From CAG-791 sp002392385 (GTDB taxonomy: Bacteria; Bacillota; Clostridia; Lachnospirales; Lachnospiraceae), in NCBI GenBank assembly GCA_946616295.1, contig CAMOIU010000019.1, positions 1 through 43,872 on the forward strand: DNA of 43,872 nucleotides, in the 5' to 3' direction. This document shows positions 1-7,943 of the stretch, piece by piece. The translations under genes were made by a program, and so were the position numbers. Below the pieces are notes generated by a model, which did not search any database, was not told the origin of the DNA, and saw only the letters and a list, made by a program, of their open reading frames with translations. Positions within the stretch are counted from its first letter, which is position 1, and every line of letters begins with the position of its first letter.

Positions 1-1084
1 CCACCGTGTACTCCTCGGTGGTCTTGACATTGACGCTCTTGCCGGTCCAGGTGGTGCCGCACTTGAGGCCGAAGTAGTTGTGGTACTTGGCACCCAGTGT
101 GGACTCGCCCCAGGCGCTCTCATGGATCGCCTGCGCGATGACGGGGCTGTAGACCTTGATGCCGTAGGAAGGTGCGTATTTGGTCACCGCGTTGGCGATG
201 TCGGCCACGAACTGAGCACGCTTGCCGGTGATGCCGCAGTTCTTGGTGACAAAAGCGGCGGTATACTTGCCCTTGCTGGTATTGCCGGAGGTGGTCGTCG
301 CAGCGGTGGTGCTGGCCGCGGCGGTATTGGCAGCGGTGGTCGCCTTGGCGGCGCCTGTGAGCTCGTCCAGATGTGCCTTCAGGGCATCGGGGAGCTCATC
401 CTGGTTGGTCAGGTCACCGTTTACATCGAAGACGCAGGCTGCGCCGTCCACCGTGACGGTGGTGTTGACGGCCATGACGCCGTCCTGGCCGAAGAAGCGG
501 AGCTTGCCGCTGACCATCTTCCAGCCGCCGGTGTACATATAGCCGCTGCTCCGGAAGTAGTACTGTTTTCCGTCGATCGTTTGAAGCTTGGTGAGCATAA
601 CGCCGTCAGCGTCCATGTAGTAGGTCTTGCCGGCATCCTGCATCCAGCCTGTCGACATGACGCCGGAGGTCTTGTCCATATAGTACCATTTGCTGCCGCG
701 CTGGAGCCAGCCGGTCTGCATGACGCCGGATTTCGTGTTCAGGAAATACCAGCTGCCGTCGACCATGAGCCAGCCGGTCTTCATGGCACCGGATTTGGGA
801 TCAAGGAAATACCACTTGCCGTCGATCCTCTTCCAGCCGGTCTGCATGACGCCGGTGCTTTTATGAAGGTAATACCATTTCTTACTGACCTTCACCCAGC
901 CTTTTTTCTTCTTGCCGGAGCGATAGTAGTACCACTTGCCGCTCTTTCTGACCCAGCCGTTCCTGGCCTTGGCCTGGGCGGCCTCTACGGTCACCGCGGC
1001 GCAGGGAGCCGCAGCCATGGTCCCGCCTGCCATCAGCAGTGCAAGTAAGAAAACAACGATCCTGTATTTCAGTCCTCGTCTCAT
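1..1084 (-). CDS. Secreted glucosaminidase with cell-wall-binding repeats (3' end outside window)
   Basis: Reading the minus strand from ATG at 1084 gives an open frame that runs off the left edge after 361 residues. Residues 1-35 form a signal peptide. Residues about 42-225 are tandem aromatic repeats of the choline-binding/cell-wall-binding type (pattern TGW-x-x-x-x-GKWYYL-x-x-SGVM). A Thr/Ala-rich linker follows (about 245-270). The last part begins a glucosaminidase (GH73-like) domain, with IAQAIHESAWGES at 316-328, E322 the likely catalytic acid, and YHNYFGLKCG after it. It should cleave glycan strands of peptidoglycan outside the cell. The start is preceded by GAGGGG. The C-terminal part of the catalytic domain is not visible. 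Confidence 0.9.
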   Translation of the reverse strand, partial: MRRGLKYRIVVFLLALLMAGGTMAAAPCAAVTVEAAQAKARNGWVRKSGKWYYYRSGKKKKGWVKVSKKWYYLHKSTGVMQTGWKRIDGKWYFLDPKSGAMKTGWLMVDGSWYFLNTKSGVMQTGWLQRGSKWYYMDKTSGVMSTGWMQDAGKTYYMDADGVMLTKLQTIDGKQYYFRSSGYMYTGGWKMVSGKLRFFGQDGVMAVNTTVTVDGAACVFDVNGDLTNQDELPDALKAHLDELTGAAKATTAANTAAASTTAATTTSGNTSKGKYTAAFVTKNCGITGKRAQFVADIANAVTKYAPSYGIKVYSPVIAQAIHESAWGESTLGAKYHNYFGLKCGTTWTGKSVNVKTTEEYTV

Positions 1085-1141
1085 CGGTATCCCCTCATCT
1101 CAAACAGGCTCAGATGTAGCCAATCACTTTTTCATGAGACG

Positions 1142-1170
1142 ATTGTACACCATGATGTGACGAAAATCAA
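1142..1170 (-). promoter_or_regulatory. Sigma-A promoter for the glucosaminidase gene
   Basis: On the minus strand TTGATT (1170-1165) and TACAAT (1147-1142) are separated by exactly 17 bp, about 60 bp upstream of the start codon. The surrounding stretch is AT-rich. No other gene on this strand starts nearby. Confidence 0.6.
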
Positions 1171-1238
1171 ACGAATATTACAAATTTATTAAAAAATTTA
1201 TTACAGAAATTTGAATTCTGGGTAACAAAGTGCGGAAG

Positions 1239-2141
1239 TCAGACCTTTTCCGCCTTCCTGTGCTGCTGCAGATACTGTCTGGGAGATATGCCGTAGTGCC
1301 TCATAAAAGCCCGGTAAAATGAGGAATAGTCGGTGAAACCGAACCTGACACAGGCCTCGCCGGCCTGGTCGCCGGCGAAGAGAGCGTCCAGACAGAGGGA
1401 GAGCCTTTTATTTGTAATATATCTGTGGAGGGAGATGCCGATCTTTTCCTTAAATAAATGAGCCAGGTGATATTTGCTGACGTGCAGCCTGTCCGCCAGG
1501 ATATCCAGGGTCAGGGGTTCCTCGATATGGCTCTCAATGTAGCGGACGGCACTCTCATAGAGGGTCCCGGGCGTGCGGGAGAGGGAGCCCCGGTTCTCCT
1601 GTTCGTAGGAGATCCTCGTCAGCCGCATGAGAAGATCCGCGAAGCCCAGGGAGACAAAGACCTCCCAGCCGTAGTGCTGGGTGTGGATCTCCTCCAGCAG
1701 TGAGAAGACGCGGGCCTGGACGGCATTGAAGGCGATCTCGTCCAGATGCATCACGCGTCCGCTGAGCGCCTCGCTGTGGGGCGCCTGCAGGAGCCGGGAG
1801 AAATCGCCTCCCATGGACATGAGCTGCTGGAGGTAATCGGGGCTGATCCACAGGACAAAACGTCTGTAGGCCGGGGCGTGTTCCCCCTCCTTCTCCGGAT
1901 CCTGGACGGCCTGGTGCATGACGCCGGGCGGTATGATCACCACATCCCCGCTGCGCAGGCGGAAGACCCTGTCCCGGATCCGGATGGACACACGGCCGTC
2001 CACGAAGAAATAGAATTCGTAGTAATCGTGCGCGTGCACCGGGATCTGCTGAAGGCGCTGATCACTATAGTAGTAAAGTTCATAGTCCCGGGACAGCATG
2101 TACTGTCTTGTCGTAAAATTTGCCCGCAGTTCCTGACGCAT
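1239..2141 (-). CDS. AraC-family transcriptional regulator with cupin sensor domain
   Basis: 300 residues from the ATG at 2141. That start has AGGAGG nine bases upstream, whereas the longer in-frame start at 2255 has none. The N-terminal half is an AraC-type cupin: HAHDYYEFYFFVDG followed by RLRSGDVVIIPPGVMHQ. The C-terminal half has the two helix-turn-helix motifs of the AraC/XylS DNA-binding domain (LADRLHVSKYHLAHLFKEKIGIS, then VRFGFTDYSSFYRAFMRHYGISPRQYL). It is divergent from uxuA across a 214-bp intergenic stretch, so control of the hexuronate genes is the natural guess. No effector or operator can be read from the sequence. Confidence 0.9.
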   Translation of the reverse strand: MRQELRANFTTRQYMLSRDYELYYYSDQRLQQIPVHAHDYYEFYFFVDGRVSIRIRDRVFRLRSGDVVIIPPGVMHQAVQDPEKEGEHAPAYRRFVLWISPDYLQQLMSMGGDFSRLLQAPHSEALSGRVMHLDEIAFNAVQARVFSLLEEIHTQHYGWEVFVSLGFADLLMRLTRISYEQENRGSLSRTPGTLYESAVRYIESHIEEPLTLDILADRLHVSKYHLAHLFKEKIGISLHRYITNKRLSLCLDALFAGDQAGEACVRFGFTDYSSFYRAFMRHYGISPRQYLQQHRKAEKV

Positions 2142-2355
2142 ATCCCTCTGCCTCCTGACCTTGTGGGACGGCCTTTTTGCCCCTCCGTCTCTGTTCATTT
2201 TACAAAGATTTTCACTATAAAGCAAGAAATGCAATGTAGCCGGCAAGATTATCAATAGGAAAAAGAGGGGAAAAATGGAATAATATAGATACCGAAAGAA
2301 ACATCACGGGGATAAGTTAAAAAGAATCAGAACAGAATGTTCAGGAGGTATATTC

Positions 2356-3453
2356 ATGGAAATGACACTGCGCTGGTACGGTACCGGACATGACACTGTG
2401 ACGCTTGAGCAGATCCGCCAGATTCCCGGCGTTACGGGCGTCATCACCACCCTTTATGACACCATGCCCGGCGAGGTCTGGACGCGCGAGAGGATCCACG
2501 CCCTCAAGGCGGAGGTCGAGGCTGCCGGCCTCAACCTGTCCGGCATCGAGAGCGTCAACGTCCACGAGGACATCAAGCTCGGCCGGCCTACAAGAGACCA
2601 GTATATCGACAACTATATCGAGACCCTCCGCAACCTGGGCGAGGAGGGCATCCGCCTTGTCTGCTATAACTTCATGCCTGTTTTTGACTGGACCCGCACA
2701 GAGCTGGCCCGTGTCAGACCGGACGGCACGACCGTTCTGGCCTATACCCAGAAGGCGGTGGACGAACTGGTGCCTGAGAAGATGTTCGAGTCCATCGCGG
2801 GCGACATGAACGGTACCGTGATGCCCGGCTGGGAGCCGGAGCGTCTGGCTCACGTGAAGGAGCTCTTCGAGGCCTATAAGGATGTCACCACGGACATGCT
2901 CTTCGACAACCTCAAGTACTTCCTTGAGCGGATCATGCCTGTCTGCAATGAGTACGATATCAAGATGGCCATTCATCCCGATGATCCCGCCTGGCCGGTC
3001 TTCGGACTGCCCCGCATCATCACCTGCAAGGAGAACATCCTGCGCATGATGAAGATGGTCGACGATCCTCACAACGGCGTGACCTTCTGCAGCGGTTCCT
3101 ACGGCACCAACCTCAACAATGACCTGCCGGATATGATCCGTTCCCTCAAGGGCAGGATCCATTTCGCCCACGTCCGCAACCTCAAGTTCCTGGATCCCAA
3201 TCCGGCGACCCTCAACTTCGAGGAGGCCGCCCATCTCTCCAGCGACGGCACCTTTGATATGTACGAGATCATGAAGGCGCTGGTGGACATCGATTTCGAC
3301 GGACCGATCCGTCCCGACCACGGCCGCATGATGTGGGGCGAGAAGGCCATGCCCGGTTACGGCCTCTATGACAGGGCGCTCGGCGCGACCTACCTGAACG
3401 GCCTGTGGGAAGCTATCGTCAAGAGCGAAGAGAGAGGGAGCGCAAGGAGGTAA
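2356..3453 (+). CDS. uxuA: Mannonate dehydratase
   Basis: 365 residues, a usual length for UxuA. The family converts D-mannonate to 2-keto-3-deoxy-D-gluconate in the hexuronate pathway. The N-terminus MEMTLRWYGTGHDTVTLEQI is typical. Family features include the ESVNVHEDIK segment, CYNFMPVFDWTRTEL, the metal-site region KMAIHPDDPAWPVFGLPRI, FCSGSYGT, HFAHVRNL and the C-terminal RPDHGRMMWGE. AGGAGG lies 7-8 bases upstream of the ATG. The 3' end carries the ribosome site for uxuB, so the two genes are translated from one message. Confidence 0.96.
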   Translation: MEMTLRWYGTGHDTVTLEQIRQIPGVTGVITTLYDTMPGEVWTRERIHALKAEVEAAGLNLSGIESVNVHEDIKLGRPTRDQYIDNYIETLRNLGEEGIRLVCYNFMPVFDWTRTELARVRPDGTTVLAYTQKAVDELVPEKMFESIAGDMNGTVMPGWEPERLAHVKELFEAYKDVTTDMLFDNLKYFLERIMPVCNEYDIKMAIHPDDPAWPVFGLPRIITCKENILRMMKMVDDPHNGVTFCSGSYGTNLNNDLPDMIRSLKGRIHFAHVRNLKFLDPNPATLNFEEAAHLSSDGTFDMYEIMKALVDIDFDGPIRPDHGRMMWGEKAMPGYGLYDRALGATYLNGLWEAIVKSEERGSARR

Positions 3454-3455
3454 GC

Positions 3456-5093
3456 ATGAGCACTTTAAAGCTGAGTACTGAGGGACTGAAGGACAGAGCG
3501 GCCTGGGAAGCCAAGGGCTTCCATCTGCCCGCTTATGACCGCGAGGCCATGATCGCCGCCACCAAGGCCAACCCTTTCTGGGTGCACTTCGGCGCCGGCA
3601 ACATCTTCCGCGCCTTCCACGCCGCGGATGTACAGAAGGAGCTTGAGGCCGGTACCCTGGACCGCGGCATCATCGTCGCGGAGGGCTTCGACTATGAGAT
3701 CGTCTCCAAGCAGTACCGTCCCCACGACGACCTGAGCGTCCTGGTCACCCTTAAGGGCGACGGCAGCATCGAGAAGACCGTCGTCGGCTCCATCGCGGAG
3801 TCCTGCATCCTCGACAGCCAGGATGAGGCCGAGTACAGCCGTCTTATGGAGATCTTCCGCGCACCTTCCCTGCAGATGGCTACCTTCACGATCACGGAGA
3901 AGGGCTACAGCCTGACCGGCCGTGACGGCTCCCTGCTTCCCGACGTCGCAAGGGACCTGGAGGAAGGCCCCGCCAGACCTGCCAGCTACATCGGCAAGGT
4001 GGCGTCCCTGCTGCATGCCCGTTACGCCGCCGGCAGACTTCCCATCGCCATGGTGAGCACCGACAACTGCTCCCACAACGGCGACAAGCTCAAGGCAGCC
4101 ATGACCGCTTTTGCCGAGGGCTGGACACAGAACGGCAAGGCGGACGCGGACTTCCTCGCCTATGTGAATGATCCCGCCTGCGTGTCCTTCCCCTGGAGCA
4201 TGATCGACAAGATCACCCCCAGACCGGACGCCTCCGTGCAGGAGATCCTGAAGCAGGACGGCCTCGCGGACCTCGAGCCCGTCATCACCTCCAAGAAGAC
4301 CTATGTCGCGCCTTTCGTCAACGCGGAGGAGACGGAATATCTCGTGATTGAGGACGCTTTCCCGAACGGACGCCCCGACTTCAAGGTCGCCGGCTTCTAC
4401 TTCACCGAGAGGGAGACGGTGGACCGCGTCGAGAAGATGAAGGTCTGCACCTGCCTCAACCCGCTGCACACCTCCCTGGCCGTCTTCGGCTGCCTGCTCG
4501 GCTACGACAAGATCTCCGAGGAGATGAAGGACGCCGACCTGCTGGCGCTCGTGCAGAAGGTCGGTTACAAGGAAGGCCTGCCGGTCGTCGTCAACCCCGG
4601 CATCCTGGATCCCAAGGAGTTCATCGATACGGTCCTGCAGGTCCGTGTCCCCAACCCCTTCATGCCTGACACGCCGCAGCGCATCGCGACCGACACCTCC
4701 CAGAAGCTGGCCATCCGCTTCGGTGAGACCATCAAGGCTTATCAGGCGGATCCCGCCCTCGACAGCGCTTCCCTTCGCGGCATCGCGCTGGTGGAGGCCG
4801 GCTGGCTCCGCTACCTGACCGCCATCGGCGACGACGGCAAGGAGTTCGAACTCAGCCCCGATCCCATGCTGGAGAGCCTGGCACCCACCGCGGCTGCCCT
4901 GAAGGCCCTCTATGGCAAGGCTGACCGCGCTTCTGTCGAGGCAGCGGCTGCCCCTGTTCTGGCCGAGACCCGCATCTTCGGCGCTGACCTCGCGGCCGCA
5001 GGTCTTGTGCCCCAGATCCTCGACGACCTCACCGCCATGCTGGCCGGCCCCGGCGCCGTCCGCAAGGTGCTGCACGAGGCGGTGCAGGCGTAA
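3456..5093 (+). CDS. uxuB: Fructuronate reductase / mannitol dehydrogenase family
   Basis: 545 residues from the ATG at 3456, with AAGGAGG just upstream and two bases after the uxuA stop. An in-frame ATG at 3405 lies inside uxuA and is not used. The protein belongs to the long-chain polyol dehydrogenase family: the Rossmann segment is FWVHFGAGNIFRAFHAADVQ and the catalytic-domain motif is KMKVCTCLNPLHTSLAVFG, including the conserved K..NxxH arrangement. Next to uxuA, the most likely reaction is NADH-dependent reduction of D-fructuronate to D-mannonate, the step before UxuA. Tagaturonate reductase is a less likely alternative. Confidence 0.92.
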   Translation: MSTLKLSTEGLKDRAAWEAKGFHLPAYDREAMIAATKANPFWVHFGAGNIFRAFHAADVQKELEAGTLDRGIIVAEGFDYEIVSKQYRPHDDLSVLVTLKGDGSIEKTVVGSIAESCILDSQDEAEYSRLMEIFRAPSLQMATFTITEKGYSLTGRDGSLLPDVARDLEEGPARPASYIGKVASLLHARYAAGRLPIAMVSTDNCSHNGDKLKAAMTAFAEGWTQNGKADADFLAYVNDPACVSFPWSMIDKITPRPDASVQEILKQDGLADLEPVITSKKTYVAPFVNAEETEYLVIEDAFPNGRPDFKVAGFYFTERETVDRVEKMKVCTCLNPLHTSLAVFGCLLGYDKISEEMKDADLLALVQKVGYKEGLPVVVNPGILDPKEFIDTVLQVRVPNPFMPDTPQRIATDTSQKLAIRFGETIKAYQADPALDSASLRGIALVEAGWLRYLTAIGDDGKEFELSPDPMLESLAPTAAALKALYGKADRASVEAAAAPVLAETRIFGADLAAAGLVPQILDDLTAMLAGPGAVRKVLHEAVQA

Positions 5094-5162
5094 GGAACGG
5101 ACAGGACGTGACGGTTCCCGGCCGGTGGCTGTCCGGTACGTTTTTCCATTCTTGACACATAC

Positions 5163-5207
5163 GCTGTGGGCGTGTAATGCTGTTGCAGTACACGTCCGCA
5201 GCTTTTT
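5163..5207 (+). terminator. Rho-independent terminator after uxuB
   Basis: An 18-nt arm (5163-5180) pairs, with a few mismatches, with 5185-5202, followed by TTTTT. The inner part of the stem (GTGTAATGC / GCAGTACAC) has nearly the same core as the hairpins at 22996-23042 and 28447-28487. Confidence 0.85.
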
Positions 5208-5223
5208 ATGACGGTAGGGAGGA

Positions 5224-5796
5224 ATGAAGATGCTTACTTTGGAGAGAGCAAGGGAACTGAATGATTCGATGGTGACGGAGCACAGCCTCCGCCTGCACGC
5301 GCTGAACGTCTGCTACGCCATGGGCGCGCTGGCCGAGCACTTCGGGGAAGATAAGGAGCACTGGGAGGCCGTCGGCTATCTGCACGATTATGATTACGAG
5401 AAGTTTCCGGAGGAACACCTCGCCCACACGGAGCAGCCGCTCCTGGAGGCCGGGGTCCCGGCGGAGGATGTGCGGGCGATCCTGAGCCACGGCTACGGGA
5501 TCTGCACGGATGTCCGCCCGGAGACCAATATGGAGAAGTGCCTCTTCACGGTGGACGAGCTGACCGGGATCGTCCAGGCCTGCGCCCGCATGCGCCCCCA
5601 CGGGATCACGGACCTGGAGGTCAAGAGCTTCATGAAGAAGTTCAAGGACAAGCGCTTCGCCGCCAAGTGCGACCGCGCCGTCATCCGCCAGGGCTGCGAG
5701 ATGCTCGGCATGGAGGTCCGCGACCTCGCTGAGATCTGCATCCGCGGCATGAAGGAGCACGCGGAGGAGCTCGAACTGACCGGGACCGGGGAGTGA
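5224..5796 (+). CDS. HD-domain hydrolase
   Basis: 190 residues, start ATG with GGGAGGA upstream. It is a small stand-alone HD-domain protein of the kind usually annotated as a putative phosphohydrolase. H25 in the first helix, the H54-D55 pair in GYLHDYDYEKF, the AILSHGYG histidine and the later VDELTG acidic residue fit the metal-binding pattern. The substrate cannot be deduced. It follows uxuB behind a terminator, so it is probably not part of the uxu operon. A TTGACA at 5153 has no good -10 partner. Confidence 0.85.
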   Translation: MKMLTLERARELNDSMVTEHSLRLHALNVCYAMGALAEHFGEDKEHWEAVGYLHDYDYEKFPEEHLAHTEQPLLEAGVPAEDVRAILSHGYGICTDVRPETNMEKCLFTVDELTGIVQACARMRPHGITDLEVKSFMKKFKDKRFAAKCDRAVIRQGCEMLGMEVRDLAEICIRGMKEHAEELELTGTGE

Positions 5797-5798
5797 AA

Positions 5799-5882
5799 GG
5801 GGCATCCGCTTACGCGGCGGGGGGGCTCCAGTCCCCATACTATCCTGTACAGCGATCAGGGGCATCCGCTTGCGCGGCGGGG
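5799..5882. repeat. Two direct repeats (GGGGCATCCGCTT-RCGCGGCGG) next to the motif array
   Basis: A 22-nt sequence at 5799-5820 recurs with one change at 5859-5880, a 60-bp period. Each copy can fold through CCGC and GCGG. Between the copies is a GC-rich stretch with GGGGCTCCAGTCCCC. The second copy ends nine bases before the first motif of the 5889-6238 array, so the pair may mark one edge of that element. Base composition changes sharply from GC-rich to AT-rich at this point. Confidence 0.7.
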
Positions 5883-5888
5883 TGAAGA

Positions 5889-6238
5889 TAGACATTTTTC
5901 TACTTTTTGAGTCGTTTTGTCAATGCGGGAAGAACCAAAATAGACATTATGATGCTCAGATTTGAATTATGTCTACTGTTCATGGTGGAAAAATAGACAA
6001 GGTGTGATCGTTAAGCAATTATTGTCTATTTGCTGATAACCACTTCTAGACAAAACACACAGTACTTGCATTAATCGTCTATATAAAGACTGATGTAAGT
6101 AGACAATTTAGCAGTGCTTGATCATTCTTGTCTATTTGTGCCTTTCATTCGTCGACATTTTTGTATCTTTCCGCTGTTCTTGTCTATTGGCTCAAGGAAA
6201 GCATCGACAGATACTGCTTGAAGTAATAAAAATGTCTA
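5889..6238. repeat. Array of seven inverted 6-mer pairs (TAGACA-N23-TGTCTA) at 52-53 bp period
   Basis: Left motifs start at 5889, 5941, 5994, 6047, 6100 (TAGACA) and 6152, 6204 (TCGACA). Right motifs start at 5918 (TGTCAA), 5970, 6023, 6076 (CGTCTA), 6129, 6181 and 6233 (TGTCTA). Every left-right pair encloses exactly 23 nt. The gaps between pairs are 17, 18, 18, 18, 17 and 17 nt. I see no shared sequence among the seven 23-nt segments or the six gaps beyond general AT-richness. The degenerate motifs are at the ends except for 6076. There is no credible open reading frame: a 70-codon frame over part of it is chance. It lies 33 bp beyond the stop codon of the nuclease-like gene. Function unknown. 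Confidence 0.9.
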
Positions 6239-6271
6239 TTCCCCTGCCGGCAGCCGGACCAGAACAGCCGT

Positions 6272-7093
6272 CTAGAGCAGATAGTGATGGATCATTCTCA
6301 TCAGCTGTTCATCTGTCAGAGGCATTTTAGAGGTCTCGAAGGTGAGCAGCAGCTGCTCGCCCGGGAAGATCCCGTTTGCCATATAAAGCTGCAGCTTGCG
6401 CAAGGCGTGGGCTGCATAGTCCGGATGATCCATCATACCCAGGTGCTCATGATAATAGAAGCGGAGCGTCCGCCTGCTGACGACTCCGAAATCCGGATGC
6501 ACTGTGACAGGACGATTGCGGTCCATGAGTGTGAGGGAAGGCTCGTAGACATAGGGAAGAGAAAGATACCCGTATTTGTCCGCGATGATCTTCTCTGATT
6601 TGGAACGAACATTCTCCCCGGCTTCCGTGGTGAACGGGTGATCTTCATCCGGCAGAGGAAAGTCGGGATTTCCTTTATAATGATCCCAGGTATGAAGATA
6701 TTCCGACAGATCCGGTACAAGAGGCTTGATGAGTTTCCGTCGCCCGGGGTTCAAAGCGGACAGCACTTCGGCAGTGGCAGTCAGCTCGTAGCTTTTCAAA
6801 AACCGGTCGAGAAGAGCATGCTGTGATTCTGCCTTGGAGAGAAGCTTGTGAAGATACTCTGTCTGTGCAAGGTCATGGATCAGTGCTGATTGCCTGCGCA
6901 GGGAGCAGTATTCCTCCTCGATCTCGCCTCCGACGTGCTTGCGAAGATAATAGCGCGGCTGACCGTCTGTAGTTCTCACCTGCAAAGAAACACCGGGATA
7001 TGCAGGAAGCCCTGCCAGCTCCGTGTGGATCTTCTCAATCAGTGTTTCCAGCTCTTTTTTCTCTCTGACCAGCTCTGTCTTCAGATCCGACAT
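6272..7093 (-). CDS. PD-(D/E)XK nuclease-like protein of unknown function
   Basis: 273 residues. Residues 3-30 are a charged coiled coil. The C-terminal half has the order expected of a PD-(D/E)XK fold: RSKSEKIIAD (E167), YVYEPSLTL, VHPDFGV (D201), YYHEHLGMMD (E216, H217), the conserved basic helix with K233, then NGIFPGEQLLLTFE. The third signature position after E216 is not lysine, so K233 or H217 would have to serve. Activity is therefore uncertain. As I recall the family, it is common, often multicopy and uncharacterised in Clostridia. Codon use is AT-richer than the neighbours. It reads toward the 5889-6238 array, and I see no strong terminator between them, only a short CTGCCGGCAG palindrome at 6244-6253. 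Start supported by GGGGAGG upstream. Confidence 0.8.
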   Translation of the reverse strand: MSDLKTELVREKKELETLIEKIHTELAGLPAYPGVSLQVRTTDGQPRYYLRKHVGGEIEEEYCSLRRQSALIHDLAQTEYLHKLLSKAESQHALLDRFLKSYELTATAEVLSALNPGRRKLIKPLVPDLSEYLHTWDHYKGNPDFPLPDEDHPFTTEAGENVRSKSEKIIADKYGYLSLPYVYEPSLTLMDRNRPVTVHPDFGVVSRRTLRFYYHEHLGMMDHPDYAAHALRKLQLYMANGIFPGEQLLLTFETSKMPLTDEQLMRMIHHYLL

Positions 7094-7127
7094 TTACCCG
7101 ACCGCCTCCCCGGTATTAATTACCAGT

Positions 7128-7156
7128 AGAATAGCCCTCCAGACAAAATCCGTCAA
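7128..7156 (-). promoter_or_regulatory. Promoter of the nuclease-like gene
   Basis: Minus strand TTGACG (7156-7151), 17-bp spacer, TATTCT (7133-7128), about 35 bp upstream of the start codon at 7093. The spacer contains TTTTGTCTGG, one base away from the TGTCTA array motif. This may be coincidence. Confidence 0.55.
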
Positions 7157-7365
7157 TACGATAGCTACGAAATATATATACGAAATGCAGGCGCGCTTTC
7201 GGGACATCATGCTATACCGGTAACTAGGCGTATAGTATAATGAATTAATGTTAACAGCCCCCACCCGTCCCGGCCAGATCTACGACGCGCTGCACAGCGG
7301 GCATGACAGGGCGTTCGTGTATTGAACGGAAAAGAATGACACAGAAATCGTCACAGGAGAAGGCA

Positions 7366-7746
7366 ATGTCCAGAAAAGAAGAAGCGGTAGTAAGAAAACA
7401 CAATGGCTATAACTGCTGCCAGGCGGTCCTCTGCACCTTCGCGGAGGAGTCGGGCCTGCCGGAGGAGACCCTGAAGCAGCTCGGCGCGGCCTTCTGCGCC
7501 GGCATGGGCTGCATGGAGGCGACCTGCGGTGCCCTGTGCGCGGCGGAGATGCTGCTGGGACTCAGAAAATACGACGGGCGGCCCATCCTCCGGGATGCCG
7601 CATCCCTGCACAGGGCCTTCACGGAGAAATGCGGCGCGTCGATCTGCAAGGACCTCAAGGGGATCGGCACAGGCAAGGTCATCTGCGACTGTGATGACTG
7701 CGTGCGCGCCGGGGTAGAGCTGACGGAGCAGACGCTGGGCCTGTAA
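7366..7746 (+). CDS. C_GCAxxG_C_C family putative redox protein
   Basis: 126 residues from the ATG at 7366, which has AGGAG upstream. An earlier in-frame ATG at 7303 lacks a ribosome site. The sequence is cysteine-rich: NGYNCCQAVLC near the N-terminus, then GMGCMEATCGALCAAEMLLG, the signature of the C_GCAxxG_C_C family, and a C-terminal ICDCDDC. Members are thought to be redox or metal-binding proteins, but the exact reaction is not known. It is a single-gene unit here. The region from 7094 to 7365 holds only the opposing promoter and a TATAAT-like box near 7236-7241 without a clear -35. Confidence 0.85.
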   Translation: MSRKEEAVVRKHNGYNCCQAVLCTFAEESGLPEETLKQLGAAFCAGMGCMEATCGALCAAEMLLGLRKYDGRPILRDAASLHRAFTEKCGASICKDLKGIGTGKVICDCDDCVRAGVELTEQTLGL

Positions 7747-7827
7747 GCGTTTATATCCTCCCTTACAAAATGGCATCTCGGATTACAACTCAGCCTCGGA
7801 TTACAACTCAGCGTTTATATCCTCCCT
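7747..7827. repeat. Nested short direct repeats
   Basis: GCGTTTATATCCTCCCT occurs at 7747 and again at 7811. Between the copies an 18-nt unit, CTCGGATTACAACTCAGC, is tandemly duplicated at 7777-7794 and 7795-7812. The stretch is noncoding, just after the stop codon of the C_GCAxxG_C_C gene. Confidence 0.75.
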
Positions 7828-7872
7828 GTCCCCCTGTAGAACAAGAATATATCGAAAAACAATAAAAAACTA

Positions 7873-7901
7873 TTGAATAACAGAAAATATCATGCTATAG
7901 T
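7873..7901 (+). promoter_or_regulatory. Promoter of the DUF2975/XRE operon
   Basis: TTGAAT (7873-7878), 17-bp spacer, TATAGT (7896-7901) with an extended TGC just before the -10. The flank is strongly A-rich. The predicted start of transcription lies near 7908, over the small dyad TTCA-cgaatca-TGAA. Confidence 0.7.
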
Positions 7902-7943
7902 GTTCACGAATCATGAATGCGTGCATGCAGGAGGTTGTGACAA

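Noticed and set aside
80..1048. 322-codon plus-strand frame at the left edge
   Set aside because: Shadow of the minus-strand glucosaminidase, whose signal peptide, repeats and catalytic motif are unmistakable.
5153..5181. TTGACA at 5153 as a promoter for the HD-domain gene
   Set aside because: At 17 bp spacing the -10 would be TAATGC, a poor match, and it lies inside the terminator stem.
5889..6238. Reading the motif array as a CRISPR array
   Set aside because: Only 6 bases per motif are conserved, motifs alternate in orientation, two spacer lengths alternate, and no cas gene is in the window.
6118..6330. 70-codon plus-strand frame across the array
   Set aside because: No ribosome site, composition follows the AT-rich array, and the end runs into the nuclease-like gene on the other strand.
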